DNA of 64,000 bases from Amyelois transitella (Eukaryota > Arthropoda > Insecta > Lepidoptera > Pyralidae): the NCBI RefSeq assembly GCF_032362555.1, contig NC_083506.1, positions 8,231,501 through 8,295,500 of the forward strand, read 5' to 3'. The notes below the pieces were generated by a model that was given only the letters and a program-made list of their open reading frames with translations, did not search any database and was not told the DNA's origin. A program made the translations under genes and the position numbers. Below are positions 1 to 12,355 of the stretch, piece after piece. Positions within the stretch are counted from its first letter, which is position 1; each line of letters starts with the position of its first letter.

Positions 1-744
1 GATTTTACAATCTTAAGCTAAGTTCAGAAAATTTGAAAATAAAAAAATTACGACTTTTTGCATAGGTTTCTGGTGTTATAATACTAAACCCACACATATG
101 TTATCTTTGCGAGTTCATCATCAAAATAAAGTTATCTTATATTTATTTTAAAGTATCTCATGGTGTATTCATTATTTTTTTTTCCTTTTAATCGTAAAAA
201 GATACAAACAAAGATCAAACTCTAGTCACTTCGGTTCGAAGCTAAATCTACTTATAGATTTAGAAATTTGGAATTCCAATTTTCATAGGAAGAAAACCTT
301 GATCAATTTTACATTTAGATACCTCCCTTAAGTTATGATATCCCATAAGTAATATGATCTATATTACGATCATGAAACCTTCACTAGCCTAGCGAACGCA
401 TTGTCGTGAGTCCGCCATTAGTCTGCGCAGACGCACACCTGCTCTCGATGTCAATGGCCGTCAAACACAGTCCCCAGACTCACAAGAGCAAGGATACACT
501 TAATTGCCCAGGACACCAGCTCATTTGAATAAAATGCTATGTCAAACTTTTACAGACATGAGTTTCATATATCCATACTAAATCAATACGTACATATATT
601 TTACAGGGAAAAGATTTTTCTAGTGTCACGATTTTGATTCTATAGTTGACCTACGAGTATAATTGTTATAGGTAAAGATTTACCTAACAATATTCTTCCA
701 TTCGTAAATATCAATTTCCATGTATTTAGGACGAACTATACAAG
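1..744. other. non-coding, AT-rich, no gene seen
   Basis: No open frame of useful length and no domain similarity that I can see. The stretch around 370-500 is locally GC-richer (a 'gtctgcgcagacgc' palindromic core near 421) and could be an old repeat fragment, but I do not recognise it. Confidence 0.4.
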
Positions 745-893
745 CATAAAGTCACGTGTATATCCCTTGTGGGGTAGACAGAGTCAACAGTCTTGAAAAG
801 ACTGAGGCCACGTCTAGCTGTATAGCTTTATGATTAAATTGAGATTTAACTACTGACAGGTTGCTAACCCATCGCCTAAAAGAAGAATCCCAT

Positions 894-945
894 GTTTATA
901 AGCCTATCCCTTAGTCACCTTTTACTAAGGGATAGGCTTATAAAC
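894..945. repeat. perfect inverted repeat, 22-bp arms, 8-bp loop
   Basis: Positions 894-915 are the exact reverse complement of 924-945, with an 8-base spacer. In other family A copies this block occurs once and runs on into a different sequence, so the second arm is extra to this copy. Confidence 0.85.
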
Positions 946-953
946 TTTTTTTT

Positions 954-992
954 CCATCTCGTTCCCATAGATGTCCCATGGGAACGAGATGG
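954..992. repeat. inverted repeat, 15-bp arms, 9-bp loop
   Basis: Positions 954-968 pair perfectly with 978-992. The block corresponds to the 'gggaaagagatggagtgg' segment of the repeat family, present here in both orientations. It lies 8 bases after the preceding hairpin, which suggests one mutational event made both. Confidence 0.8.
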
Positions 993-1376
993 AGTGGTCC
1001 TTTTCTTTTTTTTTTTTATTGGTGCCGGGAACCACACGGCACCATTATATATATAATATTTTTATATCATTAAAATCGGATGTCTAACTGAAGTAATAAA
1101 CCCTTGAATTAAATATAATTTGTATGTTTCTAAGGTTTCAATGTATGGGACAGAATAATTGCTTAACGAATTTCGTGTCGCAATATTTTATTGAGCGTCC
1201 AATAAACTTCACAAAGGCTCTTTTCAAGAACAATTATACAATGTCACGCTTACTTCGAAATTAACTGTATATTTCAATTTATATGTCAAGAGCCCGCATT
1301 CAACGTCTTAAATATTTAATAAACTTTGGTTTTATTTTTATTAACAGTATGAGTTTAATTATATTTTTTTATTGCT

Positions 1377-2735
1377 AGACTAGCTTTCCGCCCGCGGCTT
1401 TGCCCACGTGTAATTCGGTTATATATATCTAGCGTTTTTTAATGATCTCGACAGGGCTTTTTCTTCCACAGGCTGAAATCTTGTTACAACTGGAATTAAA
1501 TATAGCCTGTGTTACTCAGGGATGATGTAGCCTCGTGATAGTTAATAGAAAATAAAATTCGGGTGTTTTATTTATGCATACCGATTACGCCGAGATTTAT
1601 GGACCGATTTACGTGATTCTTTTTTTGTTCGGTAGAGTATACTTTCAAGTTGGTCCCGTTGTTACCTAGTCAGGATCTGATGATGGTATTCCAGGGAAAT
1701 CAAGGGCAAACCTCAAATTTACAGGCAATTACGTTTTTGACAATTTCATAGATCTGTTTAAGTATTTGCGTCTGATAGTCATCATCCCATGTGAATGAGC
1801 TGATGATGGTAGGTACAACTCCTCAACGGTTAGGAGTTGAAAGAAAATTCTTACGAAGTTATACGTACATGTGAGGCTATTAGGTTGACCTGATAATAAA
1901 AAGTAAATCTCATTAACGTTAAGAATTTAGGTGAAAATGGATGCGGACAAATTTCGTCTCTTCACTTGTTTCCTTTTAGCTGTTTGTATGGGTAGTGTTA
2001 ACACAAAATAGGGATTTAAAGGCGTGATGTTATTAATGTTATGCATGTATATACATAAATTATGTATGTTATTATGTATGTTAAAGAGACGACTGAAAGT
2101 TGTCATACAAAGTCTTTTTTTTTAAGGATGGGAAATCATCAAATGACCTCTCCCGCTCTGGGTGGAACGGAAGGGAGTGTCAGACTTTTACTGACTAAAA
2201 CCCACCTCGTTCCTTCAGTTGCCCTTTGCGTTCCGGGGCAACGGTATCTCGTTAGAACTTTCCCGCAGCCCCGGCTCAGTTTATCCCGTTTCCCCCCCTT
2301 GGGGGTTGACATTTCAAAAATCCCTTCTTAGTGCTCACTTATGTTACTAAAGGAACCTCTGTTCAAAATCTCAGACTCCTATACCGAGCGGTTTCGGCTG
2401 TGCGTTAATAAATCAGTCACCCAATCGCACCCCCTAAATCACGATTGGAGGGTAGTTTGAAAAAAATTTATAATGTCAAACATATTTACTTGCCTATGTA
2501 CGTGTTCATGCCAAGTTTCAAGTTAATAAACCCAAGGAATAAGATTTTTCATAGAAACGTTTTTACCCCTTTTCCCCCCCTTGGGGGTTGAATTTCCAAA
2601 AATCCTTTCTTAGTGCTCTCCTACATATCCCAAGGAACCTACATTCCAAATTTCAGCTGTCTACGACCAGTAGTTTCGACTGTGCGTTGTCTGTCAGTCA
2701 GTCACTCAGTAACGGAAGAGTTTTATATATATAGA
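1377..2735 (+). repeat. degenerate transposable-element remnant with duplicated module
   Basis: Starts with 'ctagctttccgcccgcgg', the typical edge of a very common lepidopteran element, and ends in a TA-rich 'atatatatag' run. Inside, a module beginning with a C-run and 'ttgggggttga' occurs twice, at about 2290-2430 and 2571-2717. Shared blocks include 'cccttcttagtgctc' or its variant, 'aaggaacct', 'tttcggctgtgcgtt' or its variant, and 'cagtcac'. An 89-codon open frame across 2062-2331 overlaps the first module and is not a plausible gene. Confidence 0.55.
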
Positions 2736-3844
2736 TAAAAGTTAATTTTCTTATGAAAAGAGTATTGAAATTTTGAAAGTAGATTTTGAAAACGAATACA
2801 ATTTATTAAGTTTAAATATTATAATTTATAAGTAGGTATGTGTAGCATTTGACTCTTGAGAGTTGCTTTGGATTATATCGTATGTTTATATTATATGAGG
2901 AAACAGTACCTCGGTATATGCGAGAATATATTTACCGCAATAATTGCCATACATTCAGGTCCTGGTAAATAGTCTTTACCTACGTGTCCCCACAGAGGCG
3001 CCATTAAGAAAAACGTAATTACGAGTCACGTAAACAAATCAGAACCAAGAATGGCTTCCTTGGCATGCGAGCCCGCTAGGAATCTTAAGTGGTAATCTAG
3101 GCATATCCCAGTCATTACACTGAGGTAAGATTTGTCGCATTTGTCAGAATGCCCTGGATGCACCAACTGCCTTGAATTACGGTTTAATCGTCCATCTAAT
3201 AATGTGCCGCATTGCAGCTTACAACATTTCAAAAGCACTCTTATAGCGTAAAGCAGGTCCTGTAAAAACCCGACTGGTTTAACTTGATCCTACGAGTATT
3301 TTATTCTTTACGTACGAGAGAATACAACTGTTAAGATATGTATTTTCGTTATTATTTTGTTATTTTTTGATAATAAACAGCATTACCATGATAAAAATTG
3401 TTGTAATGTAAGGAACCACTTAGTTTAATTGCAAATATGGTTTTAGCCCGGTGGCACATCGCTTTGAATGAAATTTTAAAAACCCTTTAATTTTATATCC
3501 TTAACACTGAATAAGAAGCTAGATTCAGCCCATTCTTGCATTTGTTACAACTATACCTACTCTCTTTCTACCAATACAATTCAGATTCAAATATAAATAT
3601 CATATTATATTCGAACTACATTGAAAATCTCCACATTGATATTCAACATTACCTTTTCGATTTATAGCACTATTTATTTTATTCCTTTACCAAACCATGC
3701 TGTTCACAAACAAATTCACTGTAGTCTTTTTAAAATGATAACGACGCCATTTTAAATTGTTTTATTTATATTTATCCGTTACCGTCCTCCCATTAATGAG
3801 TTAAGTTTTGTATTTACTATTAGGCCTTAATGTTTAATTTAAGA
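2736..3844. other. non-coding, no gene seen
   Basis: AT-rich sequence with only short frames on both strands and no recognisable protein motif or RNA gene. Confidence 0.4.
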
Positions 3845-4010
3845 CTAACGATCCGGTCCGGCTTCGCAAGGGTAGCATTTATACTTAGACATAAACCTTT
3901 CTCAAAAAGCCTCTTTGTAACATTTTAAACAGTAACAAAATCCGTCCACGACTTGTCGAAATAAGTCCATTTATTCCTACAGACAGAAAATAAGGGGACT
4001 TCATAATAAG
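3845..4010 (+). repeat. repeat family E, copy 1
   Basis: The blocks 'ggtagcattta', 'ataaacctttctca' and 'ctcttt', followed by 'cagacagaaaataagg' and 'ggacttcataataa', recur in the same order and strand at about 58905-59062. Two copies 55 kb apart support a dispersed element; I see no coding potential. Confidence 0.65.
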
Positions 4011-4919
4011 TAGTGACAAAGCACATTATGTGGCAGAGATAGAAAAATTGTGCAAGTATCACTTTAGTGACTAAACATTTCAATAACGCAAATTCTAAAG
4101 ATGACAGGTGCAGCTTTAGCAAGCTGGTAAGTACCTATCTAAAAGATAACCGTGAAGTGGCATCCGCCGGAAGAAGCCGCTTCCTTGATGCTAATGAGAT
4201 ATTCACATGGCGACAACCACACTTCATATTATATCGATTATTAGTTGTATAACACGTAACAACTTGGTGACAGCAAAAGCAACAGGGGATTTTTTATGGC
4301 GAGCGAAAATTGATTGTGAGACATATGTGCATAATGTAAACTCATTCGTGGTTTTATTTATGCAAAAATTTTAAACCTCAGAGCAATATGAGTTTTTTAA
4401 GTAAGTAAGGAAACATCAATGTTTAATGTGATCCTTATATAAAAACAACCAAAAAAGGATTGTAGTGTATGTCAATATCGTTAGAAAATACATAAGTATA
4501 CAATAAGTGTACGTACCTTAAAGAACATACTTAATTTTGAACTTATCAACCGAAATAATCAGCTACCTTAATGACAAAACATATGGGTTTTAAGCTTGGC
4601 GCAGGAAGCTCGTAAAGATTTATAGTAGGTTCAAATCAAAGTTCGCGGTACACTCTGCATCGATTTATTTAAATTTGACACTCCATTTAAAATTAAATCA
4701 ATCAATCACATTTTTATTGCAAGTTTGGATATTGCTGAATTGACGATATTAAAGAGAATACTGCAGTGCAGTTTGTTACCATTTCTTCTGCACTGACGCT
4801 TTGGAAGCGGCAGTAAACTTAGTTTGAAGTAGTTAATTCGACGTCAACAAATGTGAAACCAAAAGATATGACGAATTATCAAATTATGTTTGAAATGTGC
4901 CATAATAATGAATAAAAAA

Positions 4920-5007
4920 GTCATACTATTTTGACATATTTATGACTATCGGGTCATGTATAACTATCATGTAAAGTCATACTACTAGAATGACAAATTA
5001 GTATGAC
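4920..5007. repeat. 88-bp element with terminal inverted repeats
   Basis: The left end 'gtcatactattttgaca' (4920-4936) and the reverse complement of the right end (4991-5007) match at about 15 of 17 positions. The internal part repeats 'gtcat'-type words. The size suggests a very small MITE or a simple palindromic insertion. No target-site duplication is obvious. Confidence 0.5.
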
Positions 5008-5559
5008 CACGAGGAAACAGCGGAATATTTTTTTTTTATTGACAAAAAATATTTAAGTTATATATGTATATTTTATAATATTTTGCACCAAATATCCTAA
5101 TATAAATGACAAGTCAATAATACAACATTTAAAAAGATAGTTACTTCTGTTTATTTGCAGTTTATTTGTAAGAAACTAGTGTTGATCTTGTGCAGTGAAT
5201 TCAGTCAACCGTCTAAAGAAGCAGAGCATAAAACGCGCATTAAAATCCTCGAGTTGATAGATTATTGTTTTGTTTGAATACGAATAATAAAACGCAAACA
5301 TCTATCTGATGGAAAACTGTCTCACTAATGCATAGAACCATAAATTATCAATATTAACTTGCGTATTTATCGCATAAACATACAAGCCTCGTCAGTTTCA
5401 TCTTCGCGATCGACGTTAAACACTTAAATTCTGCGCCGCTACTTCCAATGAGACCCTCATGTTTAATCCATTAAGATTTCCTGTAACGGACAGTGGTAAA
5501 TGGTATTAAGCATTTCCTAAAGATAATTAAACTGTCATTTTATAACATGCAATCGCGCG

Positions 5560-6000
5560 TGTCTCAGGGGTGATCTACGTGGTAGTTCTTAATCATCAGA
5601 AACTAAAGCTTAGTGTGATCTGTGTGGTAAGGTATCCGGTTAAAATGCGTGATGCGCTGAAAGGCACAGGCCTCAATCCCACCTCGGCCATGTACCAAGA
5701 ACTATTTTCGAAGTAATATATGAGAGATATAAAAACTAAGTTTGAATACTAACCTATGTTCTTACGGTGAGGGAAAACACCGTGAGGAAACCTGCACATT
5801 CAGGAAACTGGATGTGTAACCATAGATCCAACACGAATTAGCTTGCAGAGGTTGCGAAGATCAGATGGGAGTTACCTACTTCGTGTAAAAACCTGACTCA
5901 CCCAATCCAGGATCCAAGGTCAAAAGCATACCCCGGGCTCCTTTCCAGAGTGGTGACGATGTAACGGGGACTAAAGCCAGGAGAAAGGATAAGGGATTAC
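5560..6000 (+). repeat. lepidopteran repeat family B (SINE-like), copy 1
   Basis: Contains 'ggaaacctgcacattcagg', 'gcttgcagaggttgcgaag', 'acccaatccagga', 'gggctcctttccagag' and 'ggggactaaagccaggag' in that order. I recognise this as a widespread lepidopteran non-coding repeat. A diverged copy lies at about 47520-47795. A 5' part near 5600-5700 ('ggtatccggttaaaatgcg', 'cctcaatcccacctcgg') may be a decayed tRNA-like head. Confidence 0.6.
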
Positions 6001-6475
6001 TTAATCGATGGTCTTTGCCTCTGTCGACCATGTTCTTACAAACCTTACTTCTAGCGACACACTAATCACAAAAATACTTATGGACATAATCCTGCGGCTA
6101 TGATCTAGAACTGGTTAGGTTAGCATCCAGTTATTAGACGGGCGTCTAAGCCGCATGGATTTCCGGTGATCCCGTCCAACTACTAGCCATTTAAGATGAG
6201 TCATTCCCAACTTGACCAGAGTGGCGACTACGCCACTTGTGTAATAATAACGTCTGTCAATCATACACTAGCCATAATCATAATAGTTTAATCATAGCTA
6301 CAAAAGTATCTGCATCCTATGGCTCCGGCAGTCGAACTAGTCCTCTAATAATTTGTTCTACCTAATACCCAATGGAATTGACTGATATTTTAAGACTATT
6401 CATTAAAATGTCCGTTACAAATTTCAGAACAAAAGACGCGTGCGGCGTGGCGCGATGGATGCGTGAACGGTCATC

Positions 6476-9400
6476 ATGCGCCTCTTCCGCGGGCCGAAGC
6501 GCAGGGAAGTGACCGCGCCGCTAGCCGCCGCGACGCCGTCTCCACGCCGAGACGCCGCCGCCGCTGCCTCGCCGCAACCCCAACAAGATTTTACACTCGT
6601 CACCGCTCTCCCCGCCATGGTCATGGAAGACGACGTCCGGGAGATGAAGAAAGGTATAATTTCCGAGCCATGCTATCAAAATTTAAGATCTCGTCCAGCT
6701 AGCTTCACAATCTGCAACTACAACATAATTTTACGCCAGTCACCGCTTTCCACGCCATGGTCATGGAAGTCGAATTCGGGAGATAGCTCGCAAGAAGAAG
6801 CAAAGTATCAGTCTCAAGCATCCAAAATGTAAGATCTATCTCTGCCAAATTCATTACTACCATTGTCACATTCATAATCTACGTTTATACTTTTGTCAGG
6901 GTGACATTCATATTATCTAGTTTTATCTTTTTTCTTTTGTTTCCTTTACAGTTTTCGCAACGTGGGGTCGTCGAATGGGAAAAAAGCTGGATATGCTAAA
7001 GAAACCTGATGTAAAAGAAACTTTGGAAAACAATTCTGTTAACGAGAATGCTAATGAAGAAAATTCTTCGATTATAACCGGACAGTATAAGAAGAAACAA
7101 CAATGGAAAATGGGTCGAAGTAGTTCAGACTCTACTTCTTTAAGAAGAGATCCTGATTCAGATTCAATACGAAGCATTCGTAGTGGATCTAGGGATCGAT
7201 CTCCAAGTCCTTTTAAATCATTCTTCCATAGAATGGGTTCCACTGGTATGCTTAATTCAAGTAAATCTCAATCCTTAAACACGCAAAAAAATAATGAATC
7301 ATATCCCGTCGCTAATGGACCTTCGCTTTATCGTAGTTGTTCTACATCCCACCTCTCAACGTATGTGAAAGCTGATGATCCATCTGATGACATAGACTTG
7401 CAAAACGCCATCAATGAAAATAAAAAGTCTCCAATAAAACACAATAATCTAATATCTGATGAGGCATTGGTAGCATCGTCAACTAAAGCTATTAGTTGTG
7501 ATAATATACCAAACTTAGAAGGACAAAATAACAGTGGCACTACCAAAAAACCGAATTTTCCATATGCTTTTCTAAGATCTAAATTATCTGTACTACCCGA
7601 AGAAAATAGTTTGACTTCACAACAAAGAACCAACTGCGTAAGACAAAGTTTTTCAGAAAGATTAGACCGAAAATCACCAAAACTACGGAGAGAAAGACTA
7701 TATTTGCCTAATTCACGATCTGAAGAAAGATATCAAAGTAGTGACAGTATAGCGTTCCATGAAGAAAATATGCTGATAAACAATGTCCTAAGAAACGAAT
7801 ATGATTTTGCAAGAAGTTCTTTGAGAAGTATTAATGAGATCGACAATAACATTTATACTGGGCGACGCGCAGAAGAAGTTCCTAGAAGATCCTCAATGAT
7901 ATCTCAAAGAGCTCCATTTGATTATGATCCAATGCTCATACCCAGAAACAGAAATAGTTTACCGGTATATGAATATAATTCTGTTTTAGGGTCGGTAAGG
8001 GATATGAAAACTGAACTGACGTCTTCTTCTCATAGTGCGCCGGAAACTGAGGTTCTTCAGGCTCATCGTTTAAGTAATTATGTTAGCTCCAATGAATCTG
8101 GTTATGACAGTGATGGCCGCCCAACTGATGAACACAGTAATCACTCGCCCCCAGGATATTCTAACCATTTTTCCACTATTGCAATGAGGAATGAATCTCT
8201 CGATTCCCGTTTAGATAATAATCAGAGCAATTTTTCAAGGCAATTAAGTTTGAACCATAAAATAAATGTAAGCAGAGTACAAATTCCTGCTCGTAGAAGT
8301 TCAACGCCTTGTGCACTATTTCCAGTAGAAAAAATAACATCAGCCGAATATGAAACAGATAAAGGGCAAGGTAATAAACAAGCCAGTTTATCAGTGAATA
8401 CGCAAATTTTCGAACACAATGACAGTAAACCACCACCATTACCTAAAAAGACTGGTAACAAAAAAGCGCCTTATATTTATAAAACAATAACATTAGATGA
8501 ACGAGTCCAAACAAGAAAAATTAAATTATTACATTCGCAAATTCTTCCTGTGGAGCATTCGTCTACTCCAGACGTAAATAGAAGAACAATGATATCGGAG
8601 AGTCAATCGGCAGTACATCAAGTAGATGGTACTGATATAGATATATTTGGCCGTGGTCCGTGTACTAAAAGATTTAGGAAAATCAGATTATTAAAATCAA
8701 GATTAGATGAAAGTCTGGGAGTGTATCTGGCACAGCATAAAGTTGATTTTGATAGTTGTGGCGCAAATTATGAGGTACGGTATATTGTCGTGAAATTGGA
8801 CTTTGATGGTATCGCCCATAGAGACGGAAGGTTGAGAATAGGAGATGAAATAGTCAATGTAAATGGAAAAGTACTTCGTGGATTGTCTTCCTTGAAAGAA
8901 GTTCAACACATTGTAAACTCGTGTTCTACTGAAGCCACAGTTGAAGATGGGGCCCTATTTCAAAGATATCAGGTAGACCTTGTAATGGCGCATGATGAAA
9001 TTACTCCAATTACGCTTAGTCGAATAATTAACAACCATACTTGCGAGCAAAATCCAATTTTAACAACAGAACCACAACAAGTAAATGTACCTCCTGATAT
9101 AATCTCAGAAACGGTACACAAACCCTCATCTTCTAATCAAATAACAATAGAAACTCATTTTCCTAGTGAAAATCCCGCACATAATGCAAACATTACCAGT
9201 GGCCATATAAATAATCAAATCACTTATAGAACTAATTCTATGAGATCTGAATTGCAAAAAAGTTGTGAAGTGGGTGTACAAGTAAACAACGACTCTTTGA
9301 ATTCAAGCCAAAAAAGCGATGATGAAAAGTTACTGGAGAAACATTCCTATAACCAATCCTCTTCGTCTTTGCATAATATTACAAATATTGAAATATCAAT

Positions 9401-10413
9401 GCGGTCATCAGAATCCCCAATACCTAGAAAAGGTAATGGAAATAATTATAGACCCATATCATTACATAATTCAAAACCGTCCCCAGTTCTGTTACACTAT
9501 CCAAATGACAATACGGTCAATGAAATCAAAGAGAATTCTTCCCACTATATAAAACATGTGCCACGCCTGTATCAAAATCGATCTTTCGAAAGTATACCAG
9601 AACAACTCAGAAATGGCAGCAGGAGTAGATTTTTCAATAGAATAGGATCGCAACGATGTTCACCAAATCACAGTTTACATGTATCACGACAGCAAGAATA
9701 TAATGCACACTATGAAAATCAACATTGTGGTCACTATGCGCAAACTTTTATGAACAAGGTGGAATTTTGGAAAGGGCCAGGTCATAAGAGTCTTGGGTTT
9801 AGTATTGTAGGAGGTACTGACTCGCCGAAAGGAAAAATGGGCATATTTGTCAAAACCGTTTTTCCAAATGGTCAAGCGGCGGATAAGGGTACTATTTTTG
9901 AAGGTGCGTATACTTGTTTTCTTCTATTCGTGTTCTTATTGTCATTATTCCATTTATTGTATTTTTTTTTTTGGTAATTTTATTTTAACACTTTCAGGTG
10001 ACGAGATCTTGTCGGTAAATAATGTGCCAACACGTGGACTAAGCCATGCTGGGGCCATATCGCTTTTTAAACAAGTCAAAGAAGGAAAAATTGAATTGAC
10101 GCTTTCAAGACGAAGGTATAAATGTCTACAATAAACACTCACTTAACGGACAGCCCCGATCAACGAACAGCCGTTTAACATCAGGATTAACGAACGGACA
10201 TAACACACCTAGAGCCACACATAATTTAACAAATTCAAATATTTGCCCGCGCTGGGAATCGAATGCATATATTTCACATTATAGTAATACCTACATATAA
10301 TTTTATAACTAAAAATATAATAGTAAAATTTATATGTTGTTGTTTTCAGAGCACCTAGGTCAAGATCTGTAGAACCACTCGGTCACTCTCGTGAAGACAT
10401 CAAGCGTGACTAA
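6476..10413 (+). CDS. PDZ-domain scaffold protein (big bang / PDZD2 / pro-IL16-like)
   Basis: Four coding exons join in phase: 6476-6653, 6952-9903, 9998-10115 and 10350-10413 (TAA), giving 1103 residues. Each junction has GT and AG. The N-terminus is basic and Ala/Pro-rich ([10 protein letters not shown]) and leads into [18 protein letters not shown] across intron 1. A long Ser/Asn-rich disordered region follows. PDZ1 (about residues 625-735) carries ESLGVYLAQ as its carboxylate loop and [15 protein letters not shown]2 (about 995-1085) carries [10 protein letters not shown] and is split by intron 2 just before [12 protein letters not shown] domains bind C-terminal peptides and organise membrane complexes. 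The two-PDZ layout and the split second domain resemble insect big bang and vertebrate PDZD2/IL16, but I am not certain of orthology. Other isoforms with upstream exons are possible. The GC-rich first exon stands out from its AT-rich surroundings. The gene converges with the dynein gene. Confidence 0.85.
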
Positions 10414-12087
10414 AACTCAAGTGAACCCTAACTCCAAAGAATCATCGCATCAAGTGCAATATTCTCAGTAACTATTTCTTTGCCAAAGGCGAAATATAAT
10501 GCTTGTTTGTATTTTTATGAGTTATCGTTGTAACAACGTACGAACTGTACTATTATCAATATATGGATTATTTTCTTGTTATTCATATACATAGATAATT
10601 ATAAATGATGGCAGCGATATGAATTATAATGAACGCTAAGCATTGTATTTAAAACAAAGGTATCTGATGTATACCATAAACACATTCTACGCTAGATGTT
10701 TCATGTTTAATAACATTGTGCTTAATATTCATGGTATACATATTATAGGTACACTATATTAATATAAGACTGTCTATACTGTAGCTGTAATATATTATTG
10801 TTTAATTTGTTACTTGAAATCAAATTGTTACTTTTCAGTAGGAATGCTAGATCTCGTTGATATCTGTATAACTAGACTGTATATTTGCGATCGCAGATCA
10901 TTAGGTAGCAGTAGGTTACTTATATTAAAATATTACAATACTTACTGTGTCAACAAGATCAAATTTAAGGTCTAATATATTTATTAAAGAATGGTTCACT
11001 AGTTATTATAAATAATTCGGAATACTATAAAACTTAGAAGTGGTAAGTACTAGTGAATGTGATGTTGCAAGTGATGGTAAAATGACACCATTCTTTTTTC
11101 GTCTTAATTTAAAACGAGGTAACACCTTTTCTACAGTTTTAAGTACAATCATAATATTTTTTATTCATATTGGATAAGACATTTGTCTCCCATCACCTGA
11201 TGGTAAGTGACGATGAAGACAAAGATATTACATGCCTATCCAAGAGATAAGTATTTATTCTACTTTTGACTGTATGACAATTCTATTGTGTTATTTTATT
11301 CCGAATTATTGTGGTGTAGACTTCGTGGGCTCCCACGAAAGGTCAAATTGAGGTTATATTCCTTCTTTGAGCAGTTAAGTGAAAGAATTTAATTAGATCG
11401 TAAAATATTCTGATTTTAGTCATATTTTGATTGGCACATTGAAGAATTGGCCTACGGCATCCGCCTACACGGCTATGCCCTTCACTAGCAAAATTTGAGC
11501 ACCTAGATCAACAAGATTGTTCTGATTTTACATTAATGCTACCTACGACGGGCATAATATGACTGTATATTATATTGAATAAATAGACAATATTCTTAAA
11601 ATTTTAGAACCATGTAGAAATACTACTTATACTTTTTCTTCTTAAAGACTGATCAACAATTATTTTATAAATTAATATTGATTTACTTATGAAACAGAAA
11701 AATACTTTTCATTGTAACCAGGCAAATACCAACAAATAAAATAAACAACAAGTAATGGTTTATAAAAATTGTATGTATATTCGTTATCGTATTTATGAAT
11801 TTCAAAATGCTTCCATACATGTTGTGATTAATGAACTACAAATCAGCGAATACTCCGTCCATATAAAATGTAACAATTATTTTGTTTGTACCTAAAAGAT
11901 AAAAATTCAGATTCGAATGTAATTTTGCGCAATCTGAGTAGATTCTTCGAATACTAAACCATCCATGTCCCGTGCGCACACCAACAGTATTTGTAAAGTT
12001 ATGTTGTATTGTAAATAATGTTATTATTAATATGTAAATCCACTTTGAATACCTCTTTACGCTTGGTATGATTTCTCCAAAAATAAA
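10414..12087 (+). other. probable long 3' UTR of the PDZ gene
   Basis: There is no coding signal on either strand between the PDZ stop codon and a good AATAAA at 12082-12087. I infer that much of this is 3' untranslated sequence, although earlier polyadenylation is possible. A 'cacctgatggtaagtgacg' segment near 11195 looks like a fragment of a common lepidopteran repeat. Confidence 0.4.
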
Positions 12088-12115
12088 CGTATAATGAATA
12101 ATATTTTTGTTTATT
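12082..12115. terminator. apposed convergent polyadenylation signals
   Basis: AATAAA lies on the + strand at 12082-12087 (PDZ gene side) and on the - strand at 12110-12115 (dynein side), about 23 bases apart. The assignment to the two genes is inferred from position only. Confidence 0.5.
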
Positions 12116-12355
12116 TTATGTCAAATGATTACAAACTAAAACAAGAAAAAATAAAATACATCGAAATTATCACAAGACTACGACTAGAAAGACTTCCTCA
12201 AGGGTAGGCCGAGGGGCCTAAAATACTACCCGCACGCAATAAATAAATGTTTTGCAATATTTACCTGATCATTAAAATATCAAACACAAGTTAAATACCA
12301 AATAATAATACTAATAATATTCTATCAAAGTGAACAAAATAATAGATGAAAAAAA

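Larger units (their letters stand above)
745..1045 (+). repeat. interspersed lepidopteran repeat, family A, copy 1
   Basis: Begins near 'gtcacgtgtatatcccttg' and continues through 'ggggtagacagagtcaac', 'gtcttgaaaagactga', 'gacaggttgctaacccatcg' and 'ggtgccgggaaccacacgg'. The same ordered blocks recur in six other places in this window (39350, 50300, 51835, 56340, 57060 and 62300), in both orientations. I see no coding capacity. It is a short non-autonomous element of a kind common in Lepidoptera; its class is unknown to me. This copy differs from the others by carrying two embedded palindromes (894-945 and 954-992). Confidence 0.75.

Noticed and set aside
2062..2331. 89-codon open frame on the + strand
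   Set aside because: Lies in a repeat remnant and has no recognisable domain or splice partner.
6424..6624. 66-codon open frame antisense to the first PDZ exon
   Set aside because: GC-rich shadow of the real first exon, which splices in phase to the PDZ exon; no motif of its own.
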